A stretch of DNA of 64,000 bases from Ruminiclostridium sp. (lineage in GTDB: Bacteria > Bacillota > Clostridia > Oscillospirales > Ruminococcaceae), in assembly GCA_017625405.1 (NCBI GenBank), contig JAGALB010000043.1:89900-153899 (forward strand). The letters are read 5' to 3'. The position numbers and the translations under genes were made by a program. A model generated the notes under the pieces. It did not search any database. It worked only from the letters and a program-made list of their open reading frames with translations, and was not told where the DNA came from. Shown in pieces: positions 16,108 to 24,576 of the stretch; the stretch's first letter is position 1; every line of letters starts with the position of its first letter.

Positions 16108-16719
16108 ATGAAGGTAATAGCAATAAACGGCAGCCCCCGAAAGGACGGCAACACATATTCCGCACTCAGAACCGCATGCGAAATGCTGAATGAACAGGGT
16201 ATTGAAACAGAAATCGTAAATGTCGGCTCTATGAGCATTACAGGCTGTAAGGCCTGCGGCGGCTGTGCAGGAAAGGGAAAATGCGTAATCAACGACGGTT
16301 TCAACGAGATTGCAGACAAGGTTGCTGAGGCTGACGGAATCATTGTAGGTTCACCCGTGTATTATGCAGGTATAAACGGTACTTTAAAATGCTTTTTGGA
16401 CCGCTTTTTCTATGTTCACAGCGCAGAAATGCGTTTCAAGCCCGCAGCGGCAATTACTGCCCTCAGAAGAAGCGGCGTAACTCACACATATCAGACAATC
16501 TATAATTTCTTCACATTTGCGGAAATGCTTATTACACCTACAAACTACTGGCCCGGTGTGCATGGCACGGCAAAGGGTGAAGCTGAGCAGGATGCCGAAG
16601 GTATGCAGATTGCACGCTCTATCGGCAGAAATATGGCATATCTCCTTAAAATGCAGGCGGAAAGCACAGTTCCCGTACCCGAAAAGGAAGATAAAATCAA
16701 ATTCAGTTATATCAGATAA
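16108..16719 (+). CDS. NAD(P)H-dependent FMN reductase/iron-sulfur flavoprotein-like
   Basis: The 203-aa protein has the flavodoxin-like FMN-binding start VIAINGSPRKDGNTYSAL and the second flavin loop GSPVYYAGINGTLKCFLDRF. A cysteine cluster CX2CX2CX5C (C47, C50, C53, C59) lies in between and matches the compact motif that binds a 4Fe-4S cluster in archaeal and clostridial iron-sulfur flavoproteins. It is therefore a redox flavoprotein of the cytoplasm; the natural electron partner is unknown. It is followed 12 bases later by pepF and preceded by its own promoter inside the upstream terminator. Confidence 0.87.
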   Translation: MKVIAINGSPRKDGNTYSALRTACEMLNEQGIETEIVNVGSMSITGCKACGGCAGKGKCVINDGFNEIADKVAEADGIIVGSPVYYAGINGTLKCFLDRFFYVHSAEMRFKPAAAITALRRSGVTHTYQTIYNFFTFAEMLITPTNYWPGVHGTAKGEAEQDAEGMQIARSIGRNMAYLLKMQAESTVPVPEKEDKIKFSYIR

Positions 16720-16731
16720 GGAAGGAAAATT

Positions 16732-18540
16732 ATGGCAGAAAAGAAAATCCCTCAGAGAAGTGAGATTGCCGAGGAGCACAAGTGGAATCTTGCAGATTTA
16801 TATGAAAGCGATGAAGCTTTCGAAAAGGCTCTTTCTGATGCAGGAACATATCCTGACAGAATTACCGCTTTTCAGGGAAAAATCTCTGAAAATGCATCAG
16901 AGCTTCTTGCGTATTTAAAGCTTGATGATGAAATAACAAGAGTGGCACGTGATCTTATTCATTATTCCAACCGCAAAAGCGATGAGGATACACGTGTAAG
17001 CAAGTATACGGGATACTGTGATAAGGTAGAAATGCTGCTTACGGCAATAAGTAGTGCAGCTGCTTTTGCTGTGCCCGAAATTCTCACGATTTCTGACGAA
17101 AAAATGCAGGAATTCTATGCAGAAGAAAGCGGTCTTGAAATGTATAAGCTGTGCTTAAGCCGTATTTTCAAGCGCCGTGATCATATTTTATCTCCTGAGG
17201 AAGAACGTATTTTAGCAATGTCCGGTGAAATGAGAAGCACTCCCTCAACTGTTTTCTCGATGCTTGATAATGCGGACATGAAATTTCCCGATGCAACCGA
17301 CAAGGACGGTAATGCTCATCAGGTTACTCACGGCAGTTATATCCCTCTTATGCAGGGCGAGGACAGAGCGCTCCGCAAATCCGCTTTTGAAAACCTGTAC
17401 CACACATATAAGAGCTTTGAAAACACATACAGCGCAATTTTGTCAGGTCACTTAAAGACTCTCGGCTTCAACGCCAACGTCCGCAAGTATGAAAATACGT
17501 TGGAAGCGGCACTTGACAGCACAGAAGTTCCCCAGAGTGTATATCACAGCCTTATTGAAGCTGTTCACGCAAATATGGATAAGATGTACCGCTATGTTGA
17601 GCTTCGTAAAAAGCTTTTAAAGGTTGACGAGCTTCATTATTACGACCTTTATGCCCCTATGGTAAGTGATGTGGATATGAAGATTACTTACGATGAGGCG
17701 AAAGAAATGGTGCTGAACGCTGTAAAGCCTCTTGGAGAGAGCTATGTAGAGCTTATGAAAAAGGGTCTTACAAGCGGCTGGATAGATGTGTACGAAAATG
17801 AAGGCAAGTGCAGCGGTGCTTATTCTGCAGGGGCAGAGGTTCATCCTTATGTGCTTCTGAATCATACCGATGATTTACAGTCTGCATTCACACTTGCTCA
17901 TGAAATGGGTCATGCACTTCATTCTTACTACTCCAACGAAAATCAGCCTACTGTATATTCGGATTATGAAATTTTTGTTGCCGAGGTTGCTTCCACCTTC
18001 AACGAATCGCTTCTTATGCAGTATCTTTTAAAGACAACTGAGGATAAAAAGCAGAAAGCATACCTTATCAACTATTTCTTGGAGCAGTTCAGAACAACTC
18101 TTTATCGCCAGACAATGTTTGCTGAGTTTGAGCTTAAAATCAATGAAGCGCAGGCGGCAGGAGAAGCAATCACTTCCGATTACCTCTGTGAGCTTTACGG
18201 AAATCTCAATAAGCTCTATTTTGGTGAAGCAATCACCCACGACGAAGAAATCAATTACGAGTGGGCGAGAATCCCTCACTTCTATTATAATTATTACGTT
18301 TATCAGTATTCAACTGGTTTTGCTGCTGCCATCGCACTTTCACAGCGTGTGCTTAACGGCGGTGAAGCTGAGGTAAATGACTATATCGGCTTCTTAAAGG
18401 GCGGCAATTCAAAGACTCCCGTAGATTTACTCAAGGGTGCAGGTGTTGACATGACCGACCCGAAGGTTGTTTCCGATGCACTTAAGCTTTTCGGCGAATT
18501 ACTCGACGAAATGGAACAGCTTGCAGAAGAAATTGCATAA
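16732..18540 (+). CDS. pepF: Oligoendopeptidase F (M3 metallopeptidase)
   Basis: PepF is a cytoplasmic zinc endopeptidase that cuts oligopeptides of roughly 7-17 residues. The 602-aa protein has the M3B fold and the zinc site HEMGH at residues 390-394, with the third ligand in FVAEVASTFNE about 25 residues on. The length is usual for the family (about 600). Start ATG follows GGAAGGA. It is second in the operon with the flavoprotein. A complete oligopeptide ABC importer lies 35 kb away in the same window and could feed such peptidases. Confidence 0.95.
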   Translation: MAEKKIPQRSEIAEEHKWNLADLYESDEAFEKALSDAGTYPDRITAFQGKISENASELLAYLKLDDEITRVARDLIHYSNRKSDEDTRVSKYTGYCDKVEMLLTAISSAAAFAVPEILTISDEKMQEFYAEESGLEMYKLCLSRIFKRRDHILSPEEERILAMSGEMRSTPSTVFSMLDNADMKFPDATDKDGNAHQVTHGSYIPLMQGEDRALRKSAFENLYHTYKSFENTYSAILSGHLKTLGFNANVRKYENTLEAALDSTEVPQSVYHSLIEAVHANMDKMYRYVELRKKLLKVDELHYYDLYAPMVSDVDMKITYDEAKEMVLNAVKPLGESYVELMKKGLTSGWIDVYENEGKCSGAYSAGAEVHPYVLLNHTDDLQSAFTLAHEMGHALHSYYSNENQPTVYSDYEIFVAEVASTFNESLLMQYLLKTTEDKKQKAYLINYFLEQFRTTLYRQTMFAEFELKINEAQAAGEAITSDYLCELYGNLNKLYFGEAITHDEEINYEWARIPHFYYNYYVYQYSTGFAAAIALSQRVLNGGEAEVNDYIGFLKGGNSKTPVDLLKGAGVDMTDPKVVSDALKLFGELLDEMEQLAEEIA

Positions 18541-18543
18541 CAA

Positions 18544-18570
18544 AAAGCACCGTGTATAACACGGTGCTTT
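18544..18570. terminator. Bidirectional terminator between pepF and the sigma-fusion gene
   Basis: AAAGCACCGTG (18544-18554), loop TATAA, CACGGTGCTTT (18560-18570). On the minus strand the stem is followed by TTTTTG, so it is strongest for the sigma gene. Confidence 0.85.
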
Positions 18571-18573
18571 CAT

Positions 18574-20172
18574 TTATTCACCCATAAACATAATGGTGCA
18601 AAGACTCTTTGCCTGTTCCTCTGTGGGCATTTTCAGAACACCCATATCAAGTAGCTGTTTCATAATTCTTGTATGAAGCATAGTAGCAGCATTCTGACTT
18701 ATACCCTTTATCAGCTCGTGCATATGCTCAGGCTGACCGTATAGCTCAACTTTTGTTACTTCAGCCACATATTCACGTGCAAGCGCGGTTATTTCTTCCG
18801 TTGCCTCAGGCAGATATTCATGCCATTTTCTTTCGCTGTCGCAGGTAATGAGGTTACATCTGTATTCGCCGTTTTCCTTTAACAGATAGCCTTTATCCAG
18901 TAAGCGTGCATATCCTTCGGCGTTGATTGCGGTTTCAGGATACTGATTTTTCATCCAGAAATACACCTTATCAAAATCCTCGTTGAGGTTATTCTGCCAG
19001 CCGCCTGTTCTGCCTGTCCAGTGGCAGTCGAGCTGCCAGCACTTCCACCATACGCCGTTATTGAAATTACAGCGCCACATATCACCGCAGGCACCATAGA
19101 TATTTTCTTCTGCGTCGCTTATATCCCAGTCAGGCTTTATAAGAAGGGTAGCAAAGGCGATATAATCACCGCCGTCGGGACGTTTTACAGAAAATCTGCT
19201 GCTGTCAAATTCCCCTGTGCAGAGATTATTGCTGAGGAAGCATACCATACACCATTTCATAAGATTTATGTCGTTATCGGGTATGTGCATCCATTCGGGA
19301 ATTTCGGTTATATTTTCAAGAATGGGTGCAAAGTATCTTTCTGCAAAAAGCCTTGAATATTTCGGACAGATTTCTTTATAAGTTCTGTATGAGGTTTCGC
19401 TCGGGATATAAATTTTGATATTTGTACGGTATTTCCCACCCTGAAGCTTATCCATAAAGCCGTATTCTTCAAGAACGGACACTTCATCCTCAACAAATAT
19501 TGGGTTCATACCCAGTTCTTCAGCAATTTCGTTTATTGTTCTCGGCTGGTGATATGCAGCATAGGCTATATTCTGTGTAACTGTCTTTGAAAGAAACGTG
19601 GAGGTATCTCCCTTGCTTCCCGGTGTACCGCTGTGTCCTATATTGAAAAGTCTGATAGGTTCTGTGCCCAGCGTTCCTGTTGTTCTTGTTTTTTCCATAC
19701 CTGATTTTAACTCCTTTCGTGAGCAGGCCAAATGCCATTTTACTGTATTTTCGGGAATAGAGAGCAGCTTTGCTATTTCGCTGACTTTTTTGTCATGGAA
19801 ATAGTGCTGAATGATTATTTCACGCTGAATTCCTGAAAGATATGTAATCTCTCGTCTGAGTATTCCATAGCTTTCGCTGTTCATAAGCTCCAGAGTAAAG
19901 TCCTTGCTGTCGGGAATAAATTCTATACCGTCAACAGCTGTTACTTTTTTTCTGCCGTCAATATGTTTTGCATAGACGTTTTGGGCGATGCGGTATATAT
20001 AACCATCAATATTACCGATATTATCCTGCTTTAATAAGGATTCGTAAACCTGAAGGGTTATCTCTGCCGCAAGCTCCTCTGCCTCGTCAATTTTAGAAAG
20101 TCTTGACATTGCAAATCCGAACAGCTTTTTAATATATGAGGAAATTATTTTGTCAGCATCGTATTTATTCAT
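18574..20172 (-). CDS. ECF-type sigma factor fused to a winged-helix and large C-terminal region
   Basis: The first 160 residues are a sigma-70 family factor of ECF size: region 2 at about 12-75 (SYIKKLFGFAMSRLSKIDEA) and region 4 at about 105-158 (IQREIIIQHYFHDKKVSEIAKLLSIPENTVKWHLA, a clear helix-turn-helix). A linker follows, then a winged helix at about 198-256 (TINEIAEELGMNPIFVEDEVSVLEEYGFM) and some 275 more residues, rich in Trp and Cys, with no family I recognise. Total 532 aa. The start at 20172 follows AAGGAGAGG; any longer reading runs through the promoter and the terminator of the neighbouring gene. It has its own promoter. The C-terminal part may sense a ligand and control the sigma part, which is inference. 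Confidence 0.8.
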   Translation of the reverse strand: MNKYDADKIISSYIKKLFGFAMSRLSKIDEAEELAAEITLQVYESLLKQDNIGNIDGYIYRIAQNVYAKHIDGRKKVTAVDGIEFIPDSKDFTLELMNSESYGILRREITYLSGIQREIIIQHYFHDKKVSEIAKLLSIPENTVKWHLACSRKELKSGMEKTRTTGTLGTEPIRLFNIGHSGTPGSKGDTSTFLSKTVTQNIAYAAYHQPRTINEIAEELGMNPIFVEDEVSVLEEYGFMDKLQGGKYRTNIKIYIPSETSYRTYKEICPKYSRLFAERYFAPILENITEIPEWMHIPDNDINLMKWCMVCFLSNNLCTGEFDSSRFSVKRPDGGDYIAFATLLIKPDWDISDAEENIYGACGDMWRCNFNNGVWWKCWQLDCHWTGRTGGWQNNLNEDFDKVYFWMKNQYPETAINAEGYARLLDKGYLLKENGEYRCNLITCDSERKWHEYLPEATEEITALAREYVAEVTKVELYGQPEHMHELIKGISQNAATMLHTRIMKQLLDMGVLKMPTEEQAKSLCTIMFMGE

Positions 20173-20241
20173 TGCTTTTCCTCTCCTTAAGAACGTTCTC
20201 GATAATACAGTGGTGAGTTTTAAAAAAAGGTTGGTAAATTT

Positions 20242-20270
20242 ATAATAATATTTTATAATTTTTTTGTCAA
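20242..20270 (-). promoter_or_regulatory. Sigma-A promoter of the sigma-fusion gene
   Basis: Minus strand TTGACA (20270-20265), 17 bases, TATTAT (20247-20242). A perfect 10-base palindrome AGAACGTTCT lies downstream at 20190-20199, between promoter and ribosome site, and could be an operator. Confidence 0.75.
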
Positions 20271-20273
20271 GAA

Positions 20274-20304
20274 AAAAGCACAATGGATTTCCCATTGTGC
20301 TTTT
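20274..20304 (-). terminator. Terminator of the ECF sigma/anti-sigma operon
   Basis: A 13-base-pair stem, AAAAGCACAATGG (20274-20286) with CCATTGTGCTTTT (20292-20304), is followed on the minus strand by TTC and more pyrimidines. Confidence 0.88.
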
Positions 20305-20309
20305 ATATA

Positions 20310-21542
20310 TCAGAATTCGTAAAGCTTGCCGTTGATTTCAATTCCCACCGCGTCAGTTAAATCGACGGCTATATGGTCTATAAATGCTCCTCCGCTTTCG
20401 AGTTCCTCATATCTGCTGCAATACTTGTATGTAAACGTGTATTCGGCATAATTTGCGCCTTCGCCTGAATCCATTATCATTAATATCTTGCTTCCGTCTT
20501 TACGTACAAGATACGCCTTTTCAATATCAGGGAATGGAATATCTCCGTTTTCCAGCTCTTTATACTCCATATTGAAAGAAACGGTTGCACAGGTACTTGT
20601 AAGCTTCATATCAATGAATTTGACCGTGCAGTCAAGGTCGGTTCTGTTATGATTTTCATCGTATAAATGCGCCTTGCAAGGAAGCCTGTCTTCTTCGCCG
20701 AAATAGCTTCTGCTGATGGTTTTGAGTGCCTCATTGCTGGGAACATAGGTGAACTCAGCAGACCAGAAAAGGTCAAGGTAATGAACAGGGCTTGTGTCGA
20801 TTTCAATTATATTATCCGTACAGTTCTTGTAGTATATAAGCTCACCTTTTTCAAACCATGCAACGGCATTATTGTCTTCGCATAAAAAGTCAAAATAAGC
20901 GTCGGTAGGATAAATTTTAGCGCCGTGCAGAATAATTTTTTCTCCAGAAAGGGGAGGGGAGTCTATATTGGTTCTGCCGATTACATAAACAATTTCAATG
21001 TTACCCTCGTCGTTTATTTTATACTTTCCTGTACCACCCATGTGCCTTTCGTTATAATTCGGCTTGTAGGCGACCAGATTGTCTTCGTGACTGTAAATAC
21101 CGTCATCGGGATTATATTCATTCACAAAGTAATCCGTCGCAGGAGTACCGTCAACTCTCGAAATCTCGATATTTGCAATAATTTCCTGCGATGAGCCTGA
21201 AATACCGTTCAGCTCTATTTTGTAATCATCATCCGAAACGGTATAGGTAAAGTTGTCCGCACTGCACATAAGCGCTTCTCCAAGCTCTGCGTTTTCAGCC
21301 TTGATTCTGTTGCCGAAAATATCGTCAAAGCTGAAAAGCCCTGCTGCTGCCGCACCTGTAACGCAGAGTGTTGCTGTAACTGCTGCCGCAATAATAGCTG
21401 TCACAGGCTTTCTGAAGCTGATTTTTTTCTTTTTTGTTATGTTTTCCATGTCGTTACTCCTTCTGAGAACATACGAGAGTACCTCGTCATTGCTCCGTGC
21501 GGGAGTGATTTTTTCAAAAGCGTTTACGATGTCATTTTTCAT
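20310..21542 (-). CDS. Anti-sigma-factor-like membrane protein (DUF4179-like)
   Basis: The 410-aa protein has a cytoplasmic N-terminus of about 45 residues (NAFEKITPARSNDEVLSYVL), one membrane helix at about 47-70 (PVTAIIAAAVTATLCVTGAAAAG) and a large extracytoplasmic part. This layout and the overlap with an ECF sigma gene fit the DUF4179-type anti-sigma factors of Firmicutes: the N-terminus would hold the sigma factor and the outer domain would sense a signal. The ATG lies within the sigma gene's 3' end (11-base overlap) and uses the site AAGGAGGGG, so expression is coupled. No anti-sigma zinc motif (HX3CX2C) is present, as expected for this type. Confidence 0.8.
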   Translation of the reverse strand: MKNDIVNAFEKITPARSNDEVLSYVLRRSNDMENITKKKKISFRKPVTAIIAAAVTATLCVTGAAAAGLFSFDDIFGNRIKAENAELGEALMCSADNFTYTVSDDDYKIELNGISGSSQEIIANIEISRVDGTPATDYFVNEYNPDDGIYSHEDNLVAYKPNYNERHMGGTGKYKINDEGNIEIVYVIGRTNIDSPPLSGEKIILHGAKIYPTDAYFDFLCEDNNAVAWFEKGELIYYKNCTDNIIEIDTSPVHYLDLFWSAEFTYVPSNEALKTISRSYFGEEDRLPCKAHLYDENHNRTDLDCTVKFIDMKLTSTCATVSFNMEYKELENGDIPFPDIEKAYLVRKDGSKILMIMDSGEGANYAEYTFTYKYCSRYEELESGGAFIDHIAVDLTDAVGIEINGKLYEF

Positions 21543-22008
21543 AGTACCCCTCCTTCAGGAGCATTGTTTTAAGCTGTTTTCTTGCACGTGAGAGACGTGT
21601 TGTGACAAGGGATGGTGAGCATTTTGTAATATCCGCAATTTCCTTTACGTTGTATCCCTCGTAATAAAAGAGCAGAATAACCGAACAGTATTCAGGCTTC
21701 AGCCTGTGTATACAGTCAAGCATTATGCTTTCCTTATCGCTTTCACAGGGAATATCCCTGTCAAGCTCAGTTCTTCCTTTGAGCCATGCAGATTTCAGCA
21801 TATCCTTTGCAAGGTTTATACTGACTCTTATAAGCCATGCTTTTACATTTTCATCGGTTGAAAATTCTGCATCGGATTTATAAAGCCTGAGAAAAGTCTC
21901 CTGCGCAATATCTTCCGCATCCTCACGGCATTTCACATAGCTGTATGCTGCACGGAAGACCGTGGTATGATACTTTTCTATGTAATGGCTCAGTTTGTCC
22001 TCGGTCAC
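21532..22008 (-). CDS. ECF-family RNA polymerase sigma factor
   Basis: This 158-aa ECF sigma factor has region 2 (YHTTVFRAAYSYVKCREDAEDIAQETFLRLY, about 12-43) and region 4 (LKPEYCSVILLFYYEGYNVKEIADITKCSPSLVTTRLSRARKQL, about 102-146). The start is the GTG at 22008: a perfect GGAGGT (22020-22015) lies 6 bases upstream, whereas the in-frame ATG at 22026 would place this site inside the gene. It overlaps the anti-sigma gene by 11 bases. The upstream element TGACA-N16-CGTC looks like an ECF promoter rather than a sigma-A one, so the factor may activate its own operon. Confidence 0.9.
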   Translation of the reverse strand: MTEDKLSHYIEKYHTTVFRAAYSYVKCREDAEDIAQETFLRLYKSDAEFSTDENVKAWLIRVSINLAKDMLKSAWLKGRTELDRDIPCESDKESIMLDCIHRLKPEYCSVILLFYYEGYNVKEIADITKCSPSLVTTRLSRARKQLKTMLLKEGYYEK

Positions 22009-22049
22009 GCTCTCACCTCCGTTCATTTCTGAAGTACTTCTGATAATAA

Positions 22050-22076
22050 GACGATTTTAAATAAGGATTTGTCACA
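22050..22076 (-). promoter_or_regulatory. Candidate ECF-type autoregulatory promoter
   Basis: On the minus strand TGTGACAAA (22076-22068) is followed by CGTCTT (22053-22048), with 16 bases between TGACA and CGTC. CGTC in the -10 at this spacing is typical of ECF promoters, and no sigma-A promoter is evident here. Confidence 0.45.
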
Positions 22077-22090
22077 CTTCCGAAAAAAAT

Positions 22091-22116
22091 ACACGGTACT
22101 GATGTCAGTACCGTGT
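22091..22116 (-). terminator. Terminator of proS
   Basis: Perfect stem ACACGGTACTGA (22091-22102) and TCAGTACCGTGT (22105-22116), followed on the minus strand by ATTTTTTT. Confidence 0.9.
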
Positions 22117-22122
22117 TGTTTT

Positions 22123-23853
22123 TTATTTTACAGCAAGCTGCGCTTTGAGCTCAGCTACGATTTCTGCTACCTTAGCAGCTGTATCAGCTACTGCGGGCTT
22201 GTGAGCGAAGCTCTTGTCTCTTGCAGTGATTTCACAGCAGCCGTCTTTCAGGTTTCTGGGGCTGACAGTTACTCTTACAGGGCATCCGAGAAGGTCGGAG
22301 TCCGAGAACATAACGCCTGCGCTTACATCCGCTCTGTCATCGTAAATTACTTCAATTCCCATATCCATGAGCTTTTCGTAAAGTTCATCGGCAGTTTTCT
22401 TGACTTCGGGATCATCAGCACGTACAGCACAGATGTGAACTTCCCAGGGAGCAATGGAGATAGGCCAGATAGGACCGTAATCGTCGTGCTTTGCTTCACA
22501 TACGGAAGCAGCAAGTCTGCCTACACCGATACCGTAGCAGCCCATAATGGGGTTGTGGCTCTGTCCCTGAGCATCAAGGTAAGTCATATTCATGGACTTT
22601 GTATACTTTGTACCAAGCTGGAAGATGTTACCTACTTCAATACCTCTGGAAATCTTGATAGCAGGCTTACCGCAGCAAGGGCAGATACCGCCTTCGGAAA
22701 TCTTTGCAAAGTCGTTGTATTCAACATTTTCACAGTCACGGTCAAGATCAAGACCGGTATAGTGATAATCTTCCTTATTTGCACCACAGATAAGGTTATT
22801 TGTGTTTTTAAGAGAGCTGTCAAAAAGAACAGTGCAGTTTTCTGTGATACCAACAGGGCCGATAAAACCTGCAACAATACCGCATTCCTCTGTAATTACA
22901 GCGGGGTGGAATTCGTAACCCAGGTAGTTTCTGAGCTTTGTTTCGTTTACGTCAAGGTCGCCTCTGATGAATACAACAATGTAGCTGTCATCTTCATTCT
23001 TCTGGTAAACAACAGCCTTGCAGCTCTTTTCAGCAGGAGCCTTCAGGAAATCGCACACTTCTTCGATTGTGTGCTGGTCAGGAGTATGAACAAGCTCCAT
23101 TGCCTTTGAATCGGCATCCTTTGTGTTGTTTATAATGCTTTCGGCAGCTTCCATATTAGCTCTGTAACCACATTCGGGGCAGATAGCGATGCTGTCCTCG
23201 CCGATAGGAGTGAGAAGCATGAATTCATGAGAAATGCTGCCGCCCATCATACCGGAGTCAGACTGAACGGAAATAACCTCAGGCACACCTGCTCTTGCGA
23301 AGATGTTTTCGTAAGCCTTGTGGCACTTTTCATAGTACTGTTCAAGGTCTTCCTGAGAAGTATGGAAGGAGTAAGCGTCCTTCATTGTAAATTCACGTAC
23401 ACGGATAAGACCGCCTCTGGGTCTTGCTTCGTCACGGAACTTTGTCTGAATCTGATAAATCATGAAGGGGTACTTTGTGTAGCCCTGACCGTACTCACGT
23501 ACAAGGTGAACTGCAGCTTCCTCGTGAGTCATACCAAGCACGTGGGGAGCCTTGTTTCTGTCATTGAAACGCAGCAGCTCGCTGCCGATGCTTTCGTATC
23601 TTCCGGATTCCTGCCAGAGGGATGCGGGCATTACAACAGGGAACTGTACTTCCTGTCCGTCAATCTTATCCATTTCATCACGGATGATGTTTTCGATTTT
23701 TCTTGTGATTCTCTTGAGAGGCATATAAGAGGAGAAGATACCATTGGCTACATATTTCATGTATCCGCCTCTTACCATAGTTGCATGGCTGTCAATCTGA
23801 CAGTCGGAGGGGCGTTCCTTAAAACGGTCGCCTACGAGTTTTTCCAGCTTCAT
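22123..23853 (-). CDS. proS: Prolyl-tRNA synthetase, bacterial type
   Basis: ProS charges tRNA-Pro. The 576-aa protein has the class II core with motif 1 near residues 50-75, motif 2 (TKFRDEARPRGGLIRVREF) and motif 3 (GCYGIGVGRL), the YbaK-like editing insert that removes misacylated alanine between them (about 230-390), and a C-terminal anticodon-binding domain (EVHICAVRADDPEVKKTADELYEKL). A small zinc-ribbon-like CPECG...CPCCG pair flanks the insert. A T-box leader precedes it, so it is induced when uncharged tRNA-Pro accumulates. Confidence 0.96.
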   Translation of the reverse strand: MKLEKLVGDRFKERPSDCQIDSHATMVRGGYMKYVANGIFSSYMPLKRITRKIENIIRDEMDKIDGQEVQFPVVMPASLWQESGRYESIGSELLRFNDRNKAPHVLGMTHEEAAVHLVREYGQGYTKYPFMIYQIQTKFRDEARPRGGLIRVREFTMKDAYSFHTSQEDLEQYYEKCHKAYENIFARAGVPEVISVQSDSGMMGGSISHEFMLLTPIGEDSIAICPECGYRANMEAAESIINNTKDADSKAMELVHTPDQHTIEEVCDFLKAPAEKSCKAVVYQKNEDDSYIVVFIRGDLDVNETKLRNYLGYEFHPAVITEECGIVAGFIGPVGITENCTVLFDSSLKNTNNLICGANKEDYHYTGLDLDRDCENVEYNDFAKISEGGICPCCGKPAIKISRGIEVGNIFQLGTKYTKSMNMTYLDAQGQSHNPIMGCYGIGVGRLAASVCEAKHDDYGPIWPISIAPWEVHICAVRADDPEVKKTADELYEKLMDMGIEVIYDDRADVSAGVMFSDSDLLGCPVRVTVSPRNLKDGCCEITARDKSFAHKPAVADTAAKVAEIVAELKAQLAVK

Positions 23854-23871
23854 AATGATTCCATCCTTTGT

Positions 23872-24126
23872 AAAATAATAAAAGCCCCAAGCAAAATGCT
23901 CAGGGCGAACAGGGAATAATCCCGATAGTCCGTGTTACCACCTGAATTCGGAAATGAAATTTCCGCTCTCAGCTCTCTGTAACGGGAGAAACCGTCGGTA
24001 AATACTTGATTTCCTTACCGCAGCTCAAAGACGGGTTCGGCATTGCTTCAATAAAGACTCGCACCAACCGTCTTCTCTCTGAAAATCCGCAAAGCTTACT
24101 GTTTCTTTTCACAGCCTTTAAATATT
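23872..24126 (-). promoter_or_regulatory. T-box riboswitch in front of proS (proline-specific)
   Basis: The leader has the T-box core AGGTGGTAACACGG (23943-23930), a stem I with the AGAGAGAA K-turn region, and a GAA-CCC-G segment whose CCC (24035-24033) fits the specifier codon for proline, followed by a purine and the TCTT strand that closes the helix. The terminator stem GCCCTGAGC/GCTTGGGGC (23906-23884) ends in TTTTATTATTTT. Uncharged tRNA-Pro would stabilise the antiterminator. CCG, one base over, is an alternative specifier and also encodes proline. Confidence 0.92.
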
Positions 24127-24132
24127 AATGTA

Positions 24133-24161
24133 ATTATAACATAAATTTACAGCTGTGTCAA
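24133..24161 (-). promoter_or_regulatory. Consensus promoter of the T-box-proS transcript
   Basis: Minus strand TTGACA (24161-24156), 17 bases, TATAAT (24138-24133), a perfect consensus. Confidence 0.88.
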
Positions 24162-24175
24162 GGGTGCGTATGCTT

Positions 24176-24370
24176 TTATGAAGCCATTTTTTCGTACTGT
24201 TTTCTCCTTACTGCGGGTAAAATCTGTATATTTCTTTCTGAAGCAGAGGCTGAGGAACGTGCTTTGTGTCGTCTTTTCATTGCATTTGCCGCACATTCAA
24301 GGAGATAACCTGCACATAATGTTGCAGTCAGCCATAAGAATATAAGAGCGATAATAATTAATGATACCAT
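24176..24370 (-). CDS. Small single-helix membrane protein
   Basis: The 64-aa product has one N-terminal membrane helix (about residues 3-24, SLIIIALIFLWLTATLCAGYL) followed by a very basic cytoplasmic tail (MKRRHKARSS and AVRRKQYEK). GAAAGGAAAG lies before the ATG at 24370. The promoter is unclear: two TATAAT-like boxes lie at about 24418-24431 but lack a convincing -35. I do not recognise the family; the coding call rests on the ribosome site and the membrane-then-basic pattern. Confidence 0.55.
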   Translation of the reverse strand: MVSLIIIALIFLWLTATLCAGYLLECAANAMKRRHKARSSASASERNIQILPAVRRKQYEKMAS

Positions 24371-24474
24371 ATTTTTTCTTTCCTTTCTTTTAATCTGTAA
24401 TCCCTGATTACAATTGCATTATACGATTATATCTGTACTATAAAAAGGTCAGAAAAATTTTTTAGAAAAAAGTC

Positions 24475-24503
24475 TTGCAATTTTTGTAAAAGTGTGATAT
24501 TAT
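24475..24503 (+). promoter_or_regulatory. Sigma-A promoter of the HEXXH protein gene
   Basis: TTGCAA (24475-24480), 17 bases, TATTAT (24498-24503). Confidence 0.65.
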
Positions 24504-24576
24504 TAGTATAGGTAGAAGTATACCTGTGTGTTTTGTTTGAAAATCTCAAAAAATCTTTACGAATGGAGGGTTTTGA

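Noticed and set aside
20190-20199. AGAACGTTCT as a LexA box
   Set aside because: It is a palindrome but has no 4-base spacer between GAAC and GTTC, so it does not fit the Firmicute SOS motif; kept only as a possible operator.
22069-23109. Plus-strand open frame of 346 codons opposite proS
   Set aside because: It is antisense to a full, well-conserved proS and runs into the proS terminator region; codon bias fits the minus strand.
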